Shown here: positions 42,027 to 50,486 of the stretch, in pieces
Layout: each line of letters starts with the position of its first letter
How positions within the stretch are numbered: position 1 is the stretch's first letter
Assembly (NCBI GenBank): GCA_017849575.1
Contig: JAFIGV010000030.1
Location: 62,001-126,000, forward strand
Length of the DNA stretch: 64,000 nucleotides
Source of the DNA: Flavipsychrobacter sp.
GTDB lineage: Bacteria; Bacteroidota; Bacteroidia; Chitinophagales; Chitinophagaceae
Reading direction: 5' to 3'
The notes under the pieces: generated by a model
What the model saw: the letters and a program-made list of their open reading frames with translations, nothing else
The model's database searches: none
What the model was told of the DNA's origin: nothing
Translations under genes and position numbers: made by a program

Positions 42027-42328
42027 TTCAACAAATCTGAAGTGTGAAGCTAATCAAATGCGAGCGTTTACAAAGTCAATTGTTGCAACGAAATGAGAAA
42101 CTGCAGTCCCGCAAAACGCATAGTATTTTAGGATTTGAAGTGCTAAAATGTTATACACAACTAAATCAGCGCAAAGCCAGCATTAGAAGTTAAGCCATTC
42201 GGCTAAAATTCTGATCTGCCATTGCAATAGTGGAACATTGCGCAACAATTTTTTCAACTTGATGTCGCCTTCAATGAATTATCCTACAGTTCGTCTTGAT
42301 GTAGATGGACTATTTTCAAACAAAGTGA
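42027..42328. other. 302-bp gap with direct repeat
   Basis: No gene is supported between the HNH gene and the helicase. The right copy of the 55-bp repeat (42063-42116) lies close to the HNH start. Confidence 0.4.
42063..42116 (+). repeat. 55-bp direct repeat, right copy
   Basis: Copy of the 34504-34558 repeat (AGCGTTT, TGTTGCAACGAAAT, AACT, CGCAAAA shared, one base shorter), about 30 bp upstream of the HNH start. Confidence 0.6.
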
Positions 42329-44188
42329 TTAGATAATTTCAACTTCTTCTTCTGAAAACCATTCCTGTGCAATAACGTGGTTTTTGACCTGCTGTGGATT
42401 TTTTGAATAGGCAACAACTGCAAGGCTTTTCTCGGCACGGCTGCATGCAACGTAAAAGAGACGGGTAGTCCTATCGACGCTAGTTTCTTTTCCCGCGGCT
42501 TCGTTATCGCGGTCGGTCTTCGTCAACTCTTTGTCGCCAAATATTTTACCATAACTAAACAGGAAACCGCGAGCTTCTTCATCGTCTATGATCACCATAA
42601 CTCTTGGGAACTGTAAGCCCTTAACCCCTTGGTGCGTTCCGAATTTACTCGCGCCTGATATATAGGTTTTATAAGACTTAATTTGACCGAAATTCGCTTC
42701 GAGAGCCTTATCCCAGGCATCGACTACTTCATTGCGCTCTTCATTAGCATCATCTTCGACATTCACTTCCTTGCGCCTTCCGATAATGCTCAGGGTGTCA
42801 CCAAGATCAAACAACTTAGTGTCCCATAAGGATTTCACAATTTGCAATAGGGTCGGTTCTCCTTGCTGCCAAAGCTCGAAAAGCGAATTGACTGCATCGT
42901 TCGCAGAATTTAAGAGCGCGCGCTGATCTTTCCCGCCTTTCAAAATATCACGTTCAAGTAGCGGAGAATATTTTTTGACAAGTCTCGCGACCTCGAAATT
43001 ATCACCAGCTTTCTTTGCCTCGATAAGTGGTAGTATCTGTTCAGTAAAAAGACGTAGTTCCGACAGGCTCCCATCTAGCAAACCGGTAACTGTACGATCA
43101 CAAGCGTAGAGTGGTTCAAATAATGGTAGAAAATTCAACCTGTTTGCCGCCATGTGATGCTCAAGTGTGAGAACTTTTATCTCTTCCGCGTCTCCCGACC
43201 ACAGAGGATCGCCGGTAAGCTCCGCCATTCTTTTGCCGACTTGAAGTTCCGTTTGCGCCTTATCTCTGCCATCCCCGCCAATAACGAATAGGCGCGCGAG
43301 CCCTTCTTCTTTTTCTTCGGCATATTCCTGCAATTTGTCATCAGCGTGAATCCTAATCCGGTTAATCAACTTTACAATCCTTTTGGGACACCTGTGGTTT
43401 ACCTTCTTCTCTGGCTTAACCCAGTCGTTCGGTAGTCCCTTTCCTAATCCCGGTTTACCATCGCTGTAAATCCTCTGCATGGTGTCGCCAAACAACCCTA
43501 ATGAAAACATGTCCTTATTTTCTGCCTGAACGTGAAAGAATGCGTCTATTAGTTCTTTCTTGGTGTCTTGGCTCTCGTCGATCAAAAGCACCGGGAACTT
43601 TCTTACCAATATTTTGGCCAATAGTGGCTTGGTTAGTAGAAAGTCAGCGGCGATATATATTACTTCTGTATGGTTGAGTGAGTCACGGCTTCTGTTATCG
43701 CCATTTGGACTGTAAGTGAATGTGTGAATATTCGGCAATGCTTCAAGTCTCTTTGCGAGCGATTGCAACCGACTAGCACGGTCCATGGCCGCTTTGGTTC
43801 CGGCACGCCCTTTTCTTTGTTCTTCCTCGGTTTCAGCAATTTTTCTTTGTATGTCAACTGTCAACCATGCCTTAATATCGCTCTGGTACGGCTTGATAAG
43901 TTCCCATACAAAACTGTGAATTGTCGTTACAAAAAAAAGGCTGTCCTGGTCAAGGCGATGTATGATTTCATCGCAAGCTGCGTTTGTATAGGTTATGACT
44001 GCGATACGCTGCCGCTTCATCTTTAGGGAAAGGCCTCGCTCCGCTTTTATTTTCGCAAGCACATTAACAAGCGACCTAGTTTTTCCAGAGCCAGCGCCAG
44101 CAAATAGAAAAAAGCTTTTGGGGCTTTCTATATGCAGGCAGTTGTAGATCTCGTTGTCTATAACGTCTAATTCAGGCGTATTGCTCAT
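42329..44188 (-). CDS. gajB: UvrD-like helicase of a Gabija-type system
   Basis: A 619-residue SF1 helicase. Walker A is G31-A-G-S-G-K-T37, Walker B is LLIDESQDT with D204/E205, and later UvrD motifs include VNHRCPKRIVKLIN, GVKGLQFPRVMVI and LFYVACSRAEKSL. Its ATG overlaps the stop of the OLD-family gene (ATGA), so the two proteins are coupled. OLD nuclease plus UvrD/PcrA helicase is the arrangement of class 2 OLD pairs, including Gabija, where GajB senses DNA ends and activates GajA cleavage. The helicase is of the usual size, if slightly long. Confidence 0.88.
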   Translation of the reverse strand: MSNTPELDVIDNEIYNCLHIESPKSFFLFAGAGSGKTRSLVNVLAKIKAERGLSLKMKRQRIAVITYTNAACDEIIHRLDQDSLFFVTTIHSFVWELIKPYQSDIKAWLTVDIQRKIAETEEEQRKGRAGTKAAMDRASRLQSLAKRLEALPNIHTFTYSPNGDNRSRDSLNHTEVIYIAADFLLTKPLLAKILVRKFPVLLIDESQDTKKELIDAFFHVQAENKDMFSLGLFGDTMQRIYSDGKPGLGKGLPNDWVKPEKKVNHRCPKRIVKLINRIRIHADDKLQEYAEEKEEGLARLFVIGGDGRDKAQTELQVGKRMAELTGDPLWSGDAEEIKVLTLEHHMAANRLNFLPLFEPLYACDRTVTGLLDGSLSELRLFTEQILPLIEAKKAGDNFEVARLVKKYSPLLERDILKGGKDQRALLNSANDAVNSLFELWQQGEPTLLQIVKSLWDTKLFDLGDTLSIIGRRKEVNVEDDANEERNEVVDAWDKALEANFGQIKSYKTYISGASKFGTHQGVKGLQFPRVMVIIDDEEARGFLFSYGKIFGDKELTKTDRDNEAAGKETSVDRTTRLFYVACSRAEKSLAVVAYSKNPQQVKNHVIAQEWFSEEEVEII

Positions 44189-46422
44189 GGCGCAGGGGCT
44201 AATTCTTTATGAAAGTTGTCCTTCTTTGACTTCAATTTTGAATGCAGCCAATCAAGACCTTTCTTAATATATTCAGGCATGACGATAGACGTAGGATCTT
44301 TGTAGTAAAGGAGCTCAAGCGCGAATTCGGCTTTCTTGACACCTGACGCTGTCAGTGCTGTGTACATTGCTTGGCGCTTCTCTAGTAGTGTTGCCAAATT
44401 TGCGGCATCCCTCATTTTCTTTATCAAGCCAATTCCTTCAATAGTTTTAAAAAGTTCAAGATTGGTTAATACAAGTGTATCTTCGAAAGTGTACGGAAGT
44501 GCTTCTTCGCCCTCTATGGTGACTGAGGTTTGATAAGCGACCATAAGATGGTCGTTTTGTTTTTTAGACTCTTCAATCTCCAGTAATACATCGTAACTTG
44601 ATTGGGCAGGAAGCCAAGTCTTCACTGTTGTATTGCCGGAGGCATAGCCTTTGGCTCGCTCGGGGAACACAGACCTGCCTTTGTTGGCTGGGTCAACCGT
44701 ATCTACATCAGTTACCACCAACGCTGTCAAAGCAAGATCCTCAATTAACGGTTTTAGTGTATGGGCGTGGCTACCACCAATTTCTAGTAATGAGATATAA
44801 CAAGTCGCCAAGTCCTTGTAAGAATGCTTTATGAAGTGCGGGACAAGCATCCTCTCCGCTGGACCTTCTATCAGTACAACTGCGTCTGCAAAAAATAAAT
44901 CGCAGTGAGTCGTCTTAAGATACCTTACTGCAAATTTTGTGGTTTCAAGTTCGTTACCGAAGGTCTTGGACAAATTGACAACTGTGGAGGTCGGCATTTT
45001 ATCGGTTGGGGCACTGCCTCTTTTGAAGTAGCGCAGACAGGTAAAATCTATTTCGTGCGCGATGTGGTTCGAATGTGTACTAATCACTAATTGCGTACTA
45101 AAATTGTCGTTAGTACCAAGGTGTTTATGGTTGCGGAGAACATCATATGCCTTTCGGATAAAAACCTGTTGAACCTGTGCGTGTAGGTGCGCTTCGGGTT
45201 CTTCAACCAAAACTAAATGCAGTGGTTCAAATCCAGGATCATCGTCAGTATTTGTAATCTGTCTTAGACTTTTACCTACTTTCATCCAATCGTCGCGGAA
45301 GCGAATAAGCTTAAAAACCATGGATATAAGGTTTTGGTAACCCAGGCCGTTGTATTTCTCAGGCAGACTGAATGGGCTATCTCCATCATTGACTTGTTTT
45401 TCTAAAACTCCGAATTGAACGGCAGAGGGATGGCTAAGTCCGTCGATGGCACTGACTCGGCTTGATAATGAAATTGTGGGGTTACCGAAGCCCGGATAGT
45501 TTAATTCGCTTAATTCCTTTAGCGCACCTTCAAAGCTATAGTTAAGTCTCTCGTCAAAGGATTTCTTTGCAATATCTAACGATTCCAACGCTGCAATATC
45601 ATCAGGCTGCGGCTCTGTTGTCGGGTCAAGATGTCTGCGATAATAGTCAGTCAGTTGAGTTGAAAGGTTTCCGCTTGTTTTGCCACCAGCGCCCTCAGCA
45701 TTTGCATCATAAAAACCACGTTGTGCATTAATGATGTCCACTCTTACAAGCCCCTTGAATGCAGCTTTCTCAAGCGGCACTGAATTTTCGGGAAGCGCTT
45801 GCGACTTGGCAACACCGTCAACCGTATCTTCAAGTTTGCCAGGATCGAGGATATACGATTTAACTTCAAAAAAGGTATTTAATCGTTCCTCAAGAAAATC
45901 CCAGATGTTTTTAGGCCACAGGTCAAGGTTTATTTCATTCTGAGATTTTGACCTTGCAGCTTCTTTTGCACTATGAGAAGCCTTATATTTTGCAGAAAAC
46001 TCTTTGTGAAGTTCTTCGATGTTTTTTGGCTCAAAACGCATACGAACGCCGAGTAGGCCACCATCCCAGTCTAGCGTAGGGATTAAGTGATTTATGTAGT
46101 GAATTTCGTCTTCACCGACTCTTAACCAGATGTCTAACTGAGGCAGCAGATTTTCCCAACTCGCAATTGAGAGGTCAGCAACTTCACCTTCTTTTGTGAG
46201 TAACCAATCGCTACCAATTTTATTAATCGGTCTCCAGTTTGAAAGTGTAAAATCGCGGGTTGTAAAGTCGCCTTGATTCCTGAGGAAGGCTATGAGCGCA
46301 TCCATGGCGGATGTTTTCCCGCTATTATTTGCGCCAACAAAAACAGTCTCTTTTGGTGCAAAGTCAATTCTACACGACTTTAATTTTCTAAAGTTTTGTA
46401 GTTCTACGAATTCAATTTTCAT
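44185..46422 (-). CDS. gajA: OLD-family ATPase/Toprim nuclease of a Gabija-type system
   Basis: A 745-residue OLD nuclease. Walker A is G30-A-N-N-S-G-K-T37, Walker B is HLVLVEEPEAHLH with E407/E408, and the ISTHSNHI segment follows. The C-terminal Toprim domain has E519 in VLIEGPAERML and D572-V-D574 in VVTDVDT. It is longer than typical GajA (~580 residues): the extra length lies between Walker A and Walker B (~45-330) and at the C-terminus (~600-745). The partner helicase makes this a Gabija-like pair, but the size suggests a separate class 2 OLD subtype. Confidence 0.85.
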   Translation of the reverse strand: MKIEFVELQNFRKLKSCRIDFAPKETVFVGANNSGKTSAMDALIAFLRNQGDFTTRDFTLSNWRPINKIGSDWLLTKEGEVADLSIASWENLLPQLDIWLRVGEDEIHYINHLIPTLDWDGGLLGVRMRFEPKNIEELHKEFSAKYKASHSAKEAARSKSQNEINLDLWPKNIWDFLEERLNTFFEVKSYILDPGKLEDTVDGVAKSQALPENSVPLEKAAFKGLVRVDIINAQRGFYDANAEGAGGKTSGNLSTQLTDYYRRHLDPTTEPQPDDIAALESLDIAKKSFDERLNYSFEGALKELSELNYPGFGNPTISLSSRVSAIDGLSHPSAVQFGVLEKQVNDGDSPFSLPEKYNGLGYQNLISMVFKLIRFRDDWMKVGKSLRQITNTDDDPGFEPLHLVLVEEPEAHLHAQVQQVFIRKAYDVLRNHKHLGTNDNFSTQLVISTHSNHIAHEIDFTCLRYFKRGSAPTDKMPTSTVVNLSKTFGNELETTKFAVRYLKTTHCDLFFADAVVLIEGPAERMLVPHFIKHSYKDLATCYISLLEIGGSHAHTLKPLIEDLALTALVVTDVDTVDPANKGRSVFPERAKGYASGNTTVKTWLPAQSSYDVLLEIEESKKQNDHLMVAYQTSVTIEGEEALPYTFEDTLVLTNLELFKTIEGIGLIKKMRDAANLATLLEKRQAMYTALTASGVKKAEFALELLYYKDPTSIVMPEYIKKGLDWLHSKLKSKKDNFHKELAPAP

Positions 46423-46624
46423 GTCAGCCTTTAATTACAAAGAATGCGGAGATTGTAAATCGTAAGGATTTTCATACTGTTGTAAATTAGAAAAATCTGA
46501 CGTAAAGATTTTGGCAATCACAAATGACAAACTATATACCTAAAGTATATGAACGGCGTAATACAATTGAATGAGAACTAGAAAAACAAGACTTCTGCTG
46601 TTGTATAATAAAGTTCTGCTGTCA
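46423..46624. other. Intergenic region at the island edge
   Basis: About 200 bp upstream of the OLD gene with no supported gene; must hold the promoter of the defence pair. Confidence 0.4.
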
Positions 46625-46646
46625 AAATGTTGTCCAAATGTTGTCC
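46625..46646 (+). repeat. Tandem 11-bp direct repeat at the island boundary
   Basis: AAATGTTGTCC occurs twice in a row (46625-46635 and 46636-46646), 10 bp from the tRNA terminator. Integrase-binding or att-like repeats are often found here; the exact crossover point cannot be set from one end. Confidence 0.5.
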
Positions 46647-46656
46647 TCAACAAAAA

Positions 46657-46678
46657 AGCCGACTCTCTCGAATCGGCT
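46657..46678 (-). terminator. Terminator of the tRNA operon
   Basis: AGCCGA (46657-46662) pairs with TCGGCT (46673-46678). On the minus strand the stem is followed by TTTTTTG. It ends the tRNA-Gly/tRNA-Leu transcript. Confidence 0.8.
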
Positions 46679-46686
46679 GTAATCTG

Positions 46687-46772
46687 TGCCCCAGGCGGGA
46701 CTTGAACCCGCACTTGCATTGCTGCAAACAGGATTTTAAGTCCTGCGCGTCTACCAATTTCGCCACCAGGGC
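46687..46772 (-). tRNA. tRNA-Leu (UAA)
   Basis: 86 nt. The 5' acceptor GCCCTGG pairs with CTGGGGC (with wobbles), the anticodon loop is CTTAAAA giving anticodon UAA, a long variable arm is present as in class II tRNAs, and the T-arm is GCGGG-TTCAAGT-CCCGC. The discriminator is A at 46687; CCA is not encoded. The 3' end faces the island, the usual insertion side for tyrosine integrases. Confidence 0.95.
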
Positions 46773-46856
46773 GCCAAAAAACTCAGATCTGAATCTTGCG
46801 AAAGACAAAACTTTCACAAACAAAAAATTCCATCGCTTCGGATGGAATCTTTAATG

Positions 46857-46929
46857 AGCGGAAGACGAGACTCGAACCCGCGACCCTCACCTTGGCAAGG
46901 TGATGCTCTACCAACTGAGCTACTTCCGC
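46857..46929 (-). tRNA. tRNA-Gly (GCC)
   Basis: 73 nt starting GCGGAAG, with D-loop AGTTGGT, anticodon stem-loop CACCT-TGCCAAG-GTG giving anticodon GCC, T-loop GGTTCGAGTC and 3' acceptor CTTCCGC with discriminator T. CCA not encoded. Located 84 bp upstream of tRNA-Leu on the same strand and probably co-transcribed. Confidence 0.95.
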
Positions 46930-47045
46930 ATGTTTTTAAGAACTCCTGTTCCCTTTTGGGACTGCAAAGATAGAACTCGAAAATAATTCTCCAAGTTCCT
47001 TTTCAAAAATTTTTTTCACTAATCGAAGCAACAGCATTCACTTTC

Positions 47046-47528
47046 TCATACCTGCGGCAATCCGCGTTTATCCACCTGTTCGTTCCAGTCGCGAAACAAG
47101 TCGCATGCATCGGCATCTGCACAATGAGCGGTTGGAAGACTGCGTAAATGCTGTGGTTGCGAAAGTTCTTTATAAATAAAACGGTCATCAAACCCCACAG
47201 CTGCTGCCTGCTCTTTGGTATTCGCAAAATACAGCCGGTCGATCCTTGCCCAGTAGATGGCGGCCATACACATCGGGCAGGGTTCTCCTACGGAATATAT
47301 TTCGCAGCCGCTCAGGTCGGCAGTGCCCAGGTGGCTGCAGGCGTCTCTGATCGCCATCACTTCGGCATGTGCCGTAGCATCGCAGGTTTCAAACACCCTG
47401 TTGCAGCTTTTGCCCACCACCGTTCCTTCCTTTACCACCACACTGCCAAACGGGCCGCCATGTCCCGCTTCCATCCCTTCGCGAGCCAGCGCTATCGCCA
47501 TTTTAATGAATTTCTCCTGATCTGTCAT
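47046..47528 (-). CDS. Guanine-deaminase-like nucleoside deaminase
   Basis: A 160-residue zinc-dependent deaminase of the cytidine/deoxycytidylate deaminase fold. The zinc site is H-A-E-V in TAHAEVMAIRDAC and P-C-P-M-C in GEPCPMCMAAIYWA. The C-terminal WARIDRLYFANT and FDDRFIYKEL segments are typical of guanine deaminases rather than TadA tRNA deaminases. The ATG at 47528 is chosen; the gene overlaps the preceding App1-like gene by 26 nt, so they are coupled. It likely converts guanine to xanthine in purine salvage. Confidence 0.85.
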   Translation of the reverse strand: MTDQEKFIKMAIALAREGMEAGHGGPFGSVVVKEGTVVGKSCNRVFETCDATAHAEVMAIRDACSHLGTADLSGCEIYSVGEPCPMCMAAIYWARIDRLYFANTKEQAAAVGFDDRFIYKELSQPQHLRSLPTAHCADADACDLFRDWNEQVDKRGLPQV

Positions 47529-48561
47529 GTTGGTTATTTTGTTCAATAAGTCCTATTCGTTTGGAATGGGCAATGGCTTCGTCGCTGTCGCCAAAATAGC
47601 ATACTTCTATCCCATGACTTCGTATCTCCCGCACATAGTGCTCAGTCTCCGGTCTGCTTTTCCGCCGCACCTTACGGATATAGACACACAGCACCTGAGC
47701 TTCAAACCCTTCCACCACCCTTGCATATATTTCCGGATCCTGTTGCGTATCGTCGCCGAGCAAGACAAATTTCTGATGAGGGAATTCTTTAAGCACGCGG
47801 ACAATGCGTGTGTACTTTCCGCTGTGGCTGGTTTGTCCGGTCTGCCCCAACTGCATCCAGTTTTTCATCTGGTTGAGCAAATAGACTCCTTCCGGAAGAC
47901 CATAGTTTCTCTTAAATTCCAGTATGTAATCATAAAGATTCCATTCGCTGCTCGAAACATAAAAAAAAGGATTCGGATTCTCCGGCGATGTATTTGCACC
48001 CGACAGCAACTGATAGTGCCGCACCACCCCTTCAAAAGGGCGGCGGGTGCGTGCGTTTTTGGTCAGCAGCACATAGAGGCGCTTACGCAGATTGGCGGAA
48101 TGCGAAATGAGAAAGGTATCATCAATATCCGAAATGAAGGCATATTGGGTGAGGAAGGGAACGAGCACCTTGCCATGACCCCTTATCACCTGACCCTTAT
48201 ACTCCATAGTTACCTGAATAGGATGCCAGCCGGGAGGGGGTTCCTTTGGCGCCTTCCACTCAAACTTGAAAAAGCCATCGCGGTCGGCCCGTACCTCCAG
48301 CAGGCTGCCATTCCAGTCGAGCCGGACGGTAGCATGACGAACAGGTTCGGTCATAAACAACCGAAAGAGTGAAAGAGAATTACTCCAGAAGTTCTTCCGG
48401 AATTTCCTTTTGGGCAAAGGAGACTGCCGCAGCACATGGCCATACACCAGCAGCATATCCGCATCACCATAGCCGTTGTACACCTTGATCACAGGCTTAC
48501 GGGTAATATGTAGTTTATTGAGCAGCCACTCATTTATTTTCCATTTATGTACGCCCATCAT
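47503..48561 (-). CDS. App1-like phosphatidate phosphatase
   Basis: A 352-residue protein of the App1/DUF2183 family. The HAD-type phosphatase motif is FISDIDDTFL (D-x-D-x-T) near residue 145; later motifs include FFYVSSSEWNL (the conserved serine) and FVLLGDDTQQDPEIY (D-D motif). An N-terminal beta domain precedes it, as in family members. App1-like enzymes remove phosphate from phosphatidate in yeast; bacterial members probably act on lipids or similar substrates. The start uses the MMGVHKW ATG pair at 48561. Confidence 0.85.
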   Translation of the reverse strand: MMGVHKWKINEWLLNKLHITRKPVIKVYNGYGDADMLLVYGHVLRQSPLPKRKFRKNFWSNSLSLFRLFMTEPVRHATVRLDWNGSLLEVRADRDGFFKFEWKAPKEPPPGWHPIQVTMEYKGQVIRGHGKVLVPFLTQYAFISDIDDTFLISHSANLRKRLYVLLTKNARTRRPFEGVVRHYQLLSGANTSPENPNPFFYVSSSEWNLYDYILEFKRNYGLPEGVYLLNQMKNWMQLGQTGQTSHSGKYTRIVRVLKEFPHQKFVLLGDDTQQDPEIYARVVEGFEAQVLCVYIRKVRRKSRPETEHYVREIRSHGIEVCYFGDSDEAIAHSKRIGLIEQNNQHDRSGEIH

Positions 48562-48587
48562 CCGGCTGGTCTCATTTTTTTAAGCTC

Positions 48588-50099
48588 TTGCTGAAAGCTT
48601 ACAATAGCGTGCCAGACCTGCAACCACAAAAAATACTTTTCGTCATGAATCCTGTAGCCGGCGGCAAGCATAAGGCCGACTGGGAAACCGGCATTCGGGC
48701 ATACTTCCAGCAGCTACCCCACCGCTATGAGCTGTACAACACCACCGGCGCACACGACAAAGAATCCCTACGGTATTGGCTGAACAACTGGAAACCGGAC
48801 AAAGTGGTGGCCATTGGCGGCGACGGCACATTAAAGCTGGTGGCGGAGGTGTTGCTGCACAGCGACATACCGCTGTGTATCTTTCCCGCAGGCTCGGCCA
48901 ACGGAATGGCCCGCGAACTCAATGTCGCCACTACGGTGGACGGCTGTTTAGAAACCCTTTTTTACGGAACACCCCGAAAGATTGATGTGCTGCGAATCAA
49001 CGGCACTGAAGTTTGTATCCATCTCAGCGATATAGGGCTCAATGCTCAGTTGGTAAAATACTTTGAAGAAAATGACGTGCGCGGCAAGCTCGGATATGCA
49101 CGGGAAATTTTCCGCGTATTGTGGAGAAAAAGGCTCATGCAACTGAGCATCCGCAGAGACGACAAAACCATGGTGCGCAACGCCTTTATGGTAGTCATTG
49201 CCAACGCAGGTGTATATGGCACAGGGGCCCGCATCAATCCTATTGGCGACCTTCATGATGGATTGTTTGAAGTGGTGATCCTACGGAAGCTGTCTGTAGT
49301 CGAACTGTTGAAGATGCTGTTTCTCAACCGGCCTTTCAACCCCGAGAAAACGGAATTGCTGCAAGCCCATGCCCTCACCATCAGGGTAAAAAGGAAGGCC
49401 TATTTTCAGGTAGACGGCGAATATCTGGGAAAGACCCAACAAGTGGAAGCGGTGATCGACAAGGCTGCGCTCACGCTCATTTTTCCGCCGGCAGATAGAG
49501 AAGAATCGCGGCAACGATTAGAGGATGACATGGGCAAGGAAACCAAGGGGTTAAAACAACACAGCCGCTCCGGTGTTCCTCCCGGGTGGGACTATAATCC
49601 CTCGGAATGGGGCCAACGCGTCCCGCTATTGGTGATCGCATTCATTGGCTTTTTGATTGCTGCATACCTCAGTGCTTACCAGATGGGCCTCATTCACGAA
49701 GTTTGGGAACCCTTTTTCGGCAGGGGCAGCGCAGAGATTCTGCACTCGCCCGTGTCGCGCCTGCTGCCCATTCCCGATGCAGTGCTGGGTGCGCTGGGCT
49801 ACCTGACCGATCTGGCCACAGGCATTCCCGGCGGCACAAGACGATGGTACACCAAACCCTGGCTGGTCATTATTTTTGGAATCGCTGTGGGTCCGCTTGG
49901 ATTGGCGAGCATTTTACTGGTCATTTCCCAACCCGTGCTATACCATCATTGGTGCACGCTCTGTCTCATCTCTGCCTTAATCACAGTGCTCATGATATCA
50001 CCAGCTATGGACGAAATGCTGGCAAGCCTCCAGTTTCTGCATCGCGTAAAACGAAAAGGCTCGTCGGTCTGGAAAGCTTTCTGGGGGCTTCATGCTTAA
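48588..50099 (+). CDS. Lipid-kinase/VKOR-like fusion protein
   Basis: A 503-residue protein. The first ~305 residues are a diacylglycerol/sphingosine kinase-like catalytic domain: NPVAGGK for the P-loop, G77-G-D-G-T81, and a conserved D-L-H-D-G region. The C-terminal ~165 residues form a VKOR-like membrane domain with four helices and the redox motif C456-T-L-C459 (HHWCTLCL). The luminal cysteine pair of VKOR is missing in the visible FFGRGSAEILHSP loop. The start is TTG at 48588; no good ATG lies in frame before the ATP-binding core. The fusion of lipid kinase and quinone/thiol oxidoreductase is unusual. Confidence 0.8.
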   Translation: MLKAYNSVPDLQPQKILFVMNPVAGGKHKADWETGIRAYFQQLPHRYELYNTTGAHDKESLRYWLNNWKPDKVVAIGGDGTLKLVAEVLLHSDIPLCIFPAGSANGMARELNVATTVDGCLETLFYGTPRKIDVLRINGTEVCIHLSDIGLNAQLVKYFEENDVRGKLGYAREIFRVLWRKRLMQLSIRRDDKTMVRNAFMVVIANAGVYGTGARINPIGDLHDGLFEVVILRKLSVVELLKMLFLNRPFNPEKTELLQAHALTIRVKRKAYFQVDGEYLGKTQQVEAVIDKAALTLIFPPADREESRQRLEDDMGKETKGLKQHSRSGVPPGWDYNPSEWGQRVPLLVIAFIGFLIAAYLSAYQMGLIHEVWEPFFGRGSAEILHSPVSRLLPIPDAVLGALGYLTDLATGIPGGTRRWYTKPWLVIIFGIAVGPLGLASILLVISQPVLYHHWCTLCLISALITVLMISPAMDEMLASLQFLHRVKRKGSSVWKAFWGLHA

Positions 50100-50111
50100 A
50101 AACATTTAACA

Positions 50112-50486
50112 ATGGTTGCAGCTATACTCAATCTATTAATCGGCCTGATTCTTTTCTTTCTGCCTTCGCTCTTCACCATGGGGCAAGCCATGTCGCAAAA
50201 CGTCTTTATTGTAGCGCCGCTGACCCTTGCTTTCTCCATCATTTCTATGTGGGAGGTGAACCGCTCGGTGCGCTTTTTCAATGTCGTCACCGGAGCCTGG
50301 CTGGCCGCATCCGGGTTTGTACTTCCAACGCAATACCTTCTTCCCCGCGTGGTTTGCGGTTTGGCTGGTGCCTGCATCTTCCTGCTGGCATTAATACCGT
50401 CAAAGACCAAACAAAACTACGGGGGTGGCTGGATGAGCCTGTTTCAAAAGCATCCCCCGCACGATTCGCCAAAGAGCAATCAGTAG
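50112..50486 (+). CDS. SPW repeat membrane protein
   Basis: A 124-residue protein with four membrane helices (~2-22, ~30-48, ~54-72, ~79-97). The characteristic W of the SPW family is visible in ISMWEVNRSVRFFNVVTGAWLAASGF. It lies 12 bp after the lipid-kinase/VKOR gene and runs toward the convergent DUF2254 gene. The function of the family is not known; its members are common near envelope stress genes in Bacteroidota. Confidence 0.75.
   Translation: MVAAILNLLIGLILFFLPSLFTMGQAMSQNVFIVAPLTLAFSIISMWEVNRSVRFFNVVTGAWLAASGFVLPTQYLLPRVVCGLAGACIFLLALIPSKTKQNYGGGWMSLFQKHPPHDSPKSNQ

Noticed and set aside
1-46600. Second tRNA-Leu-derived att copy
   Set aside because: I looked for the tRNA 3' end sequence and AAATGTTGTCC to the left and did not find a clear copy; a manual scan cannot exclude a diverged one.
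48588-50099. Ordinary YegS-type lipid kinase
   Set aside because: The C-terminal membrane domain with CTLC shows that it is a fusion, not a single-domain lipid kinase.
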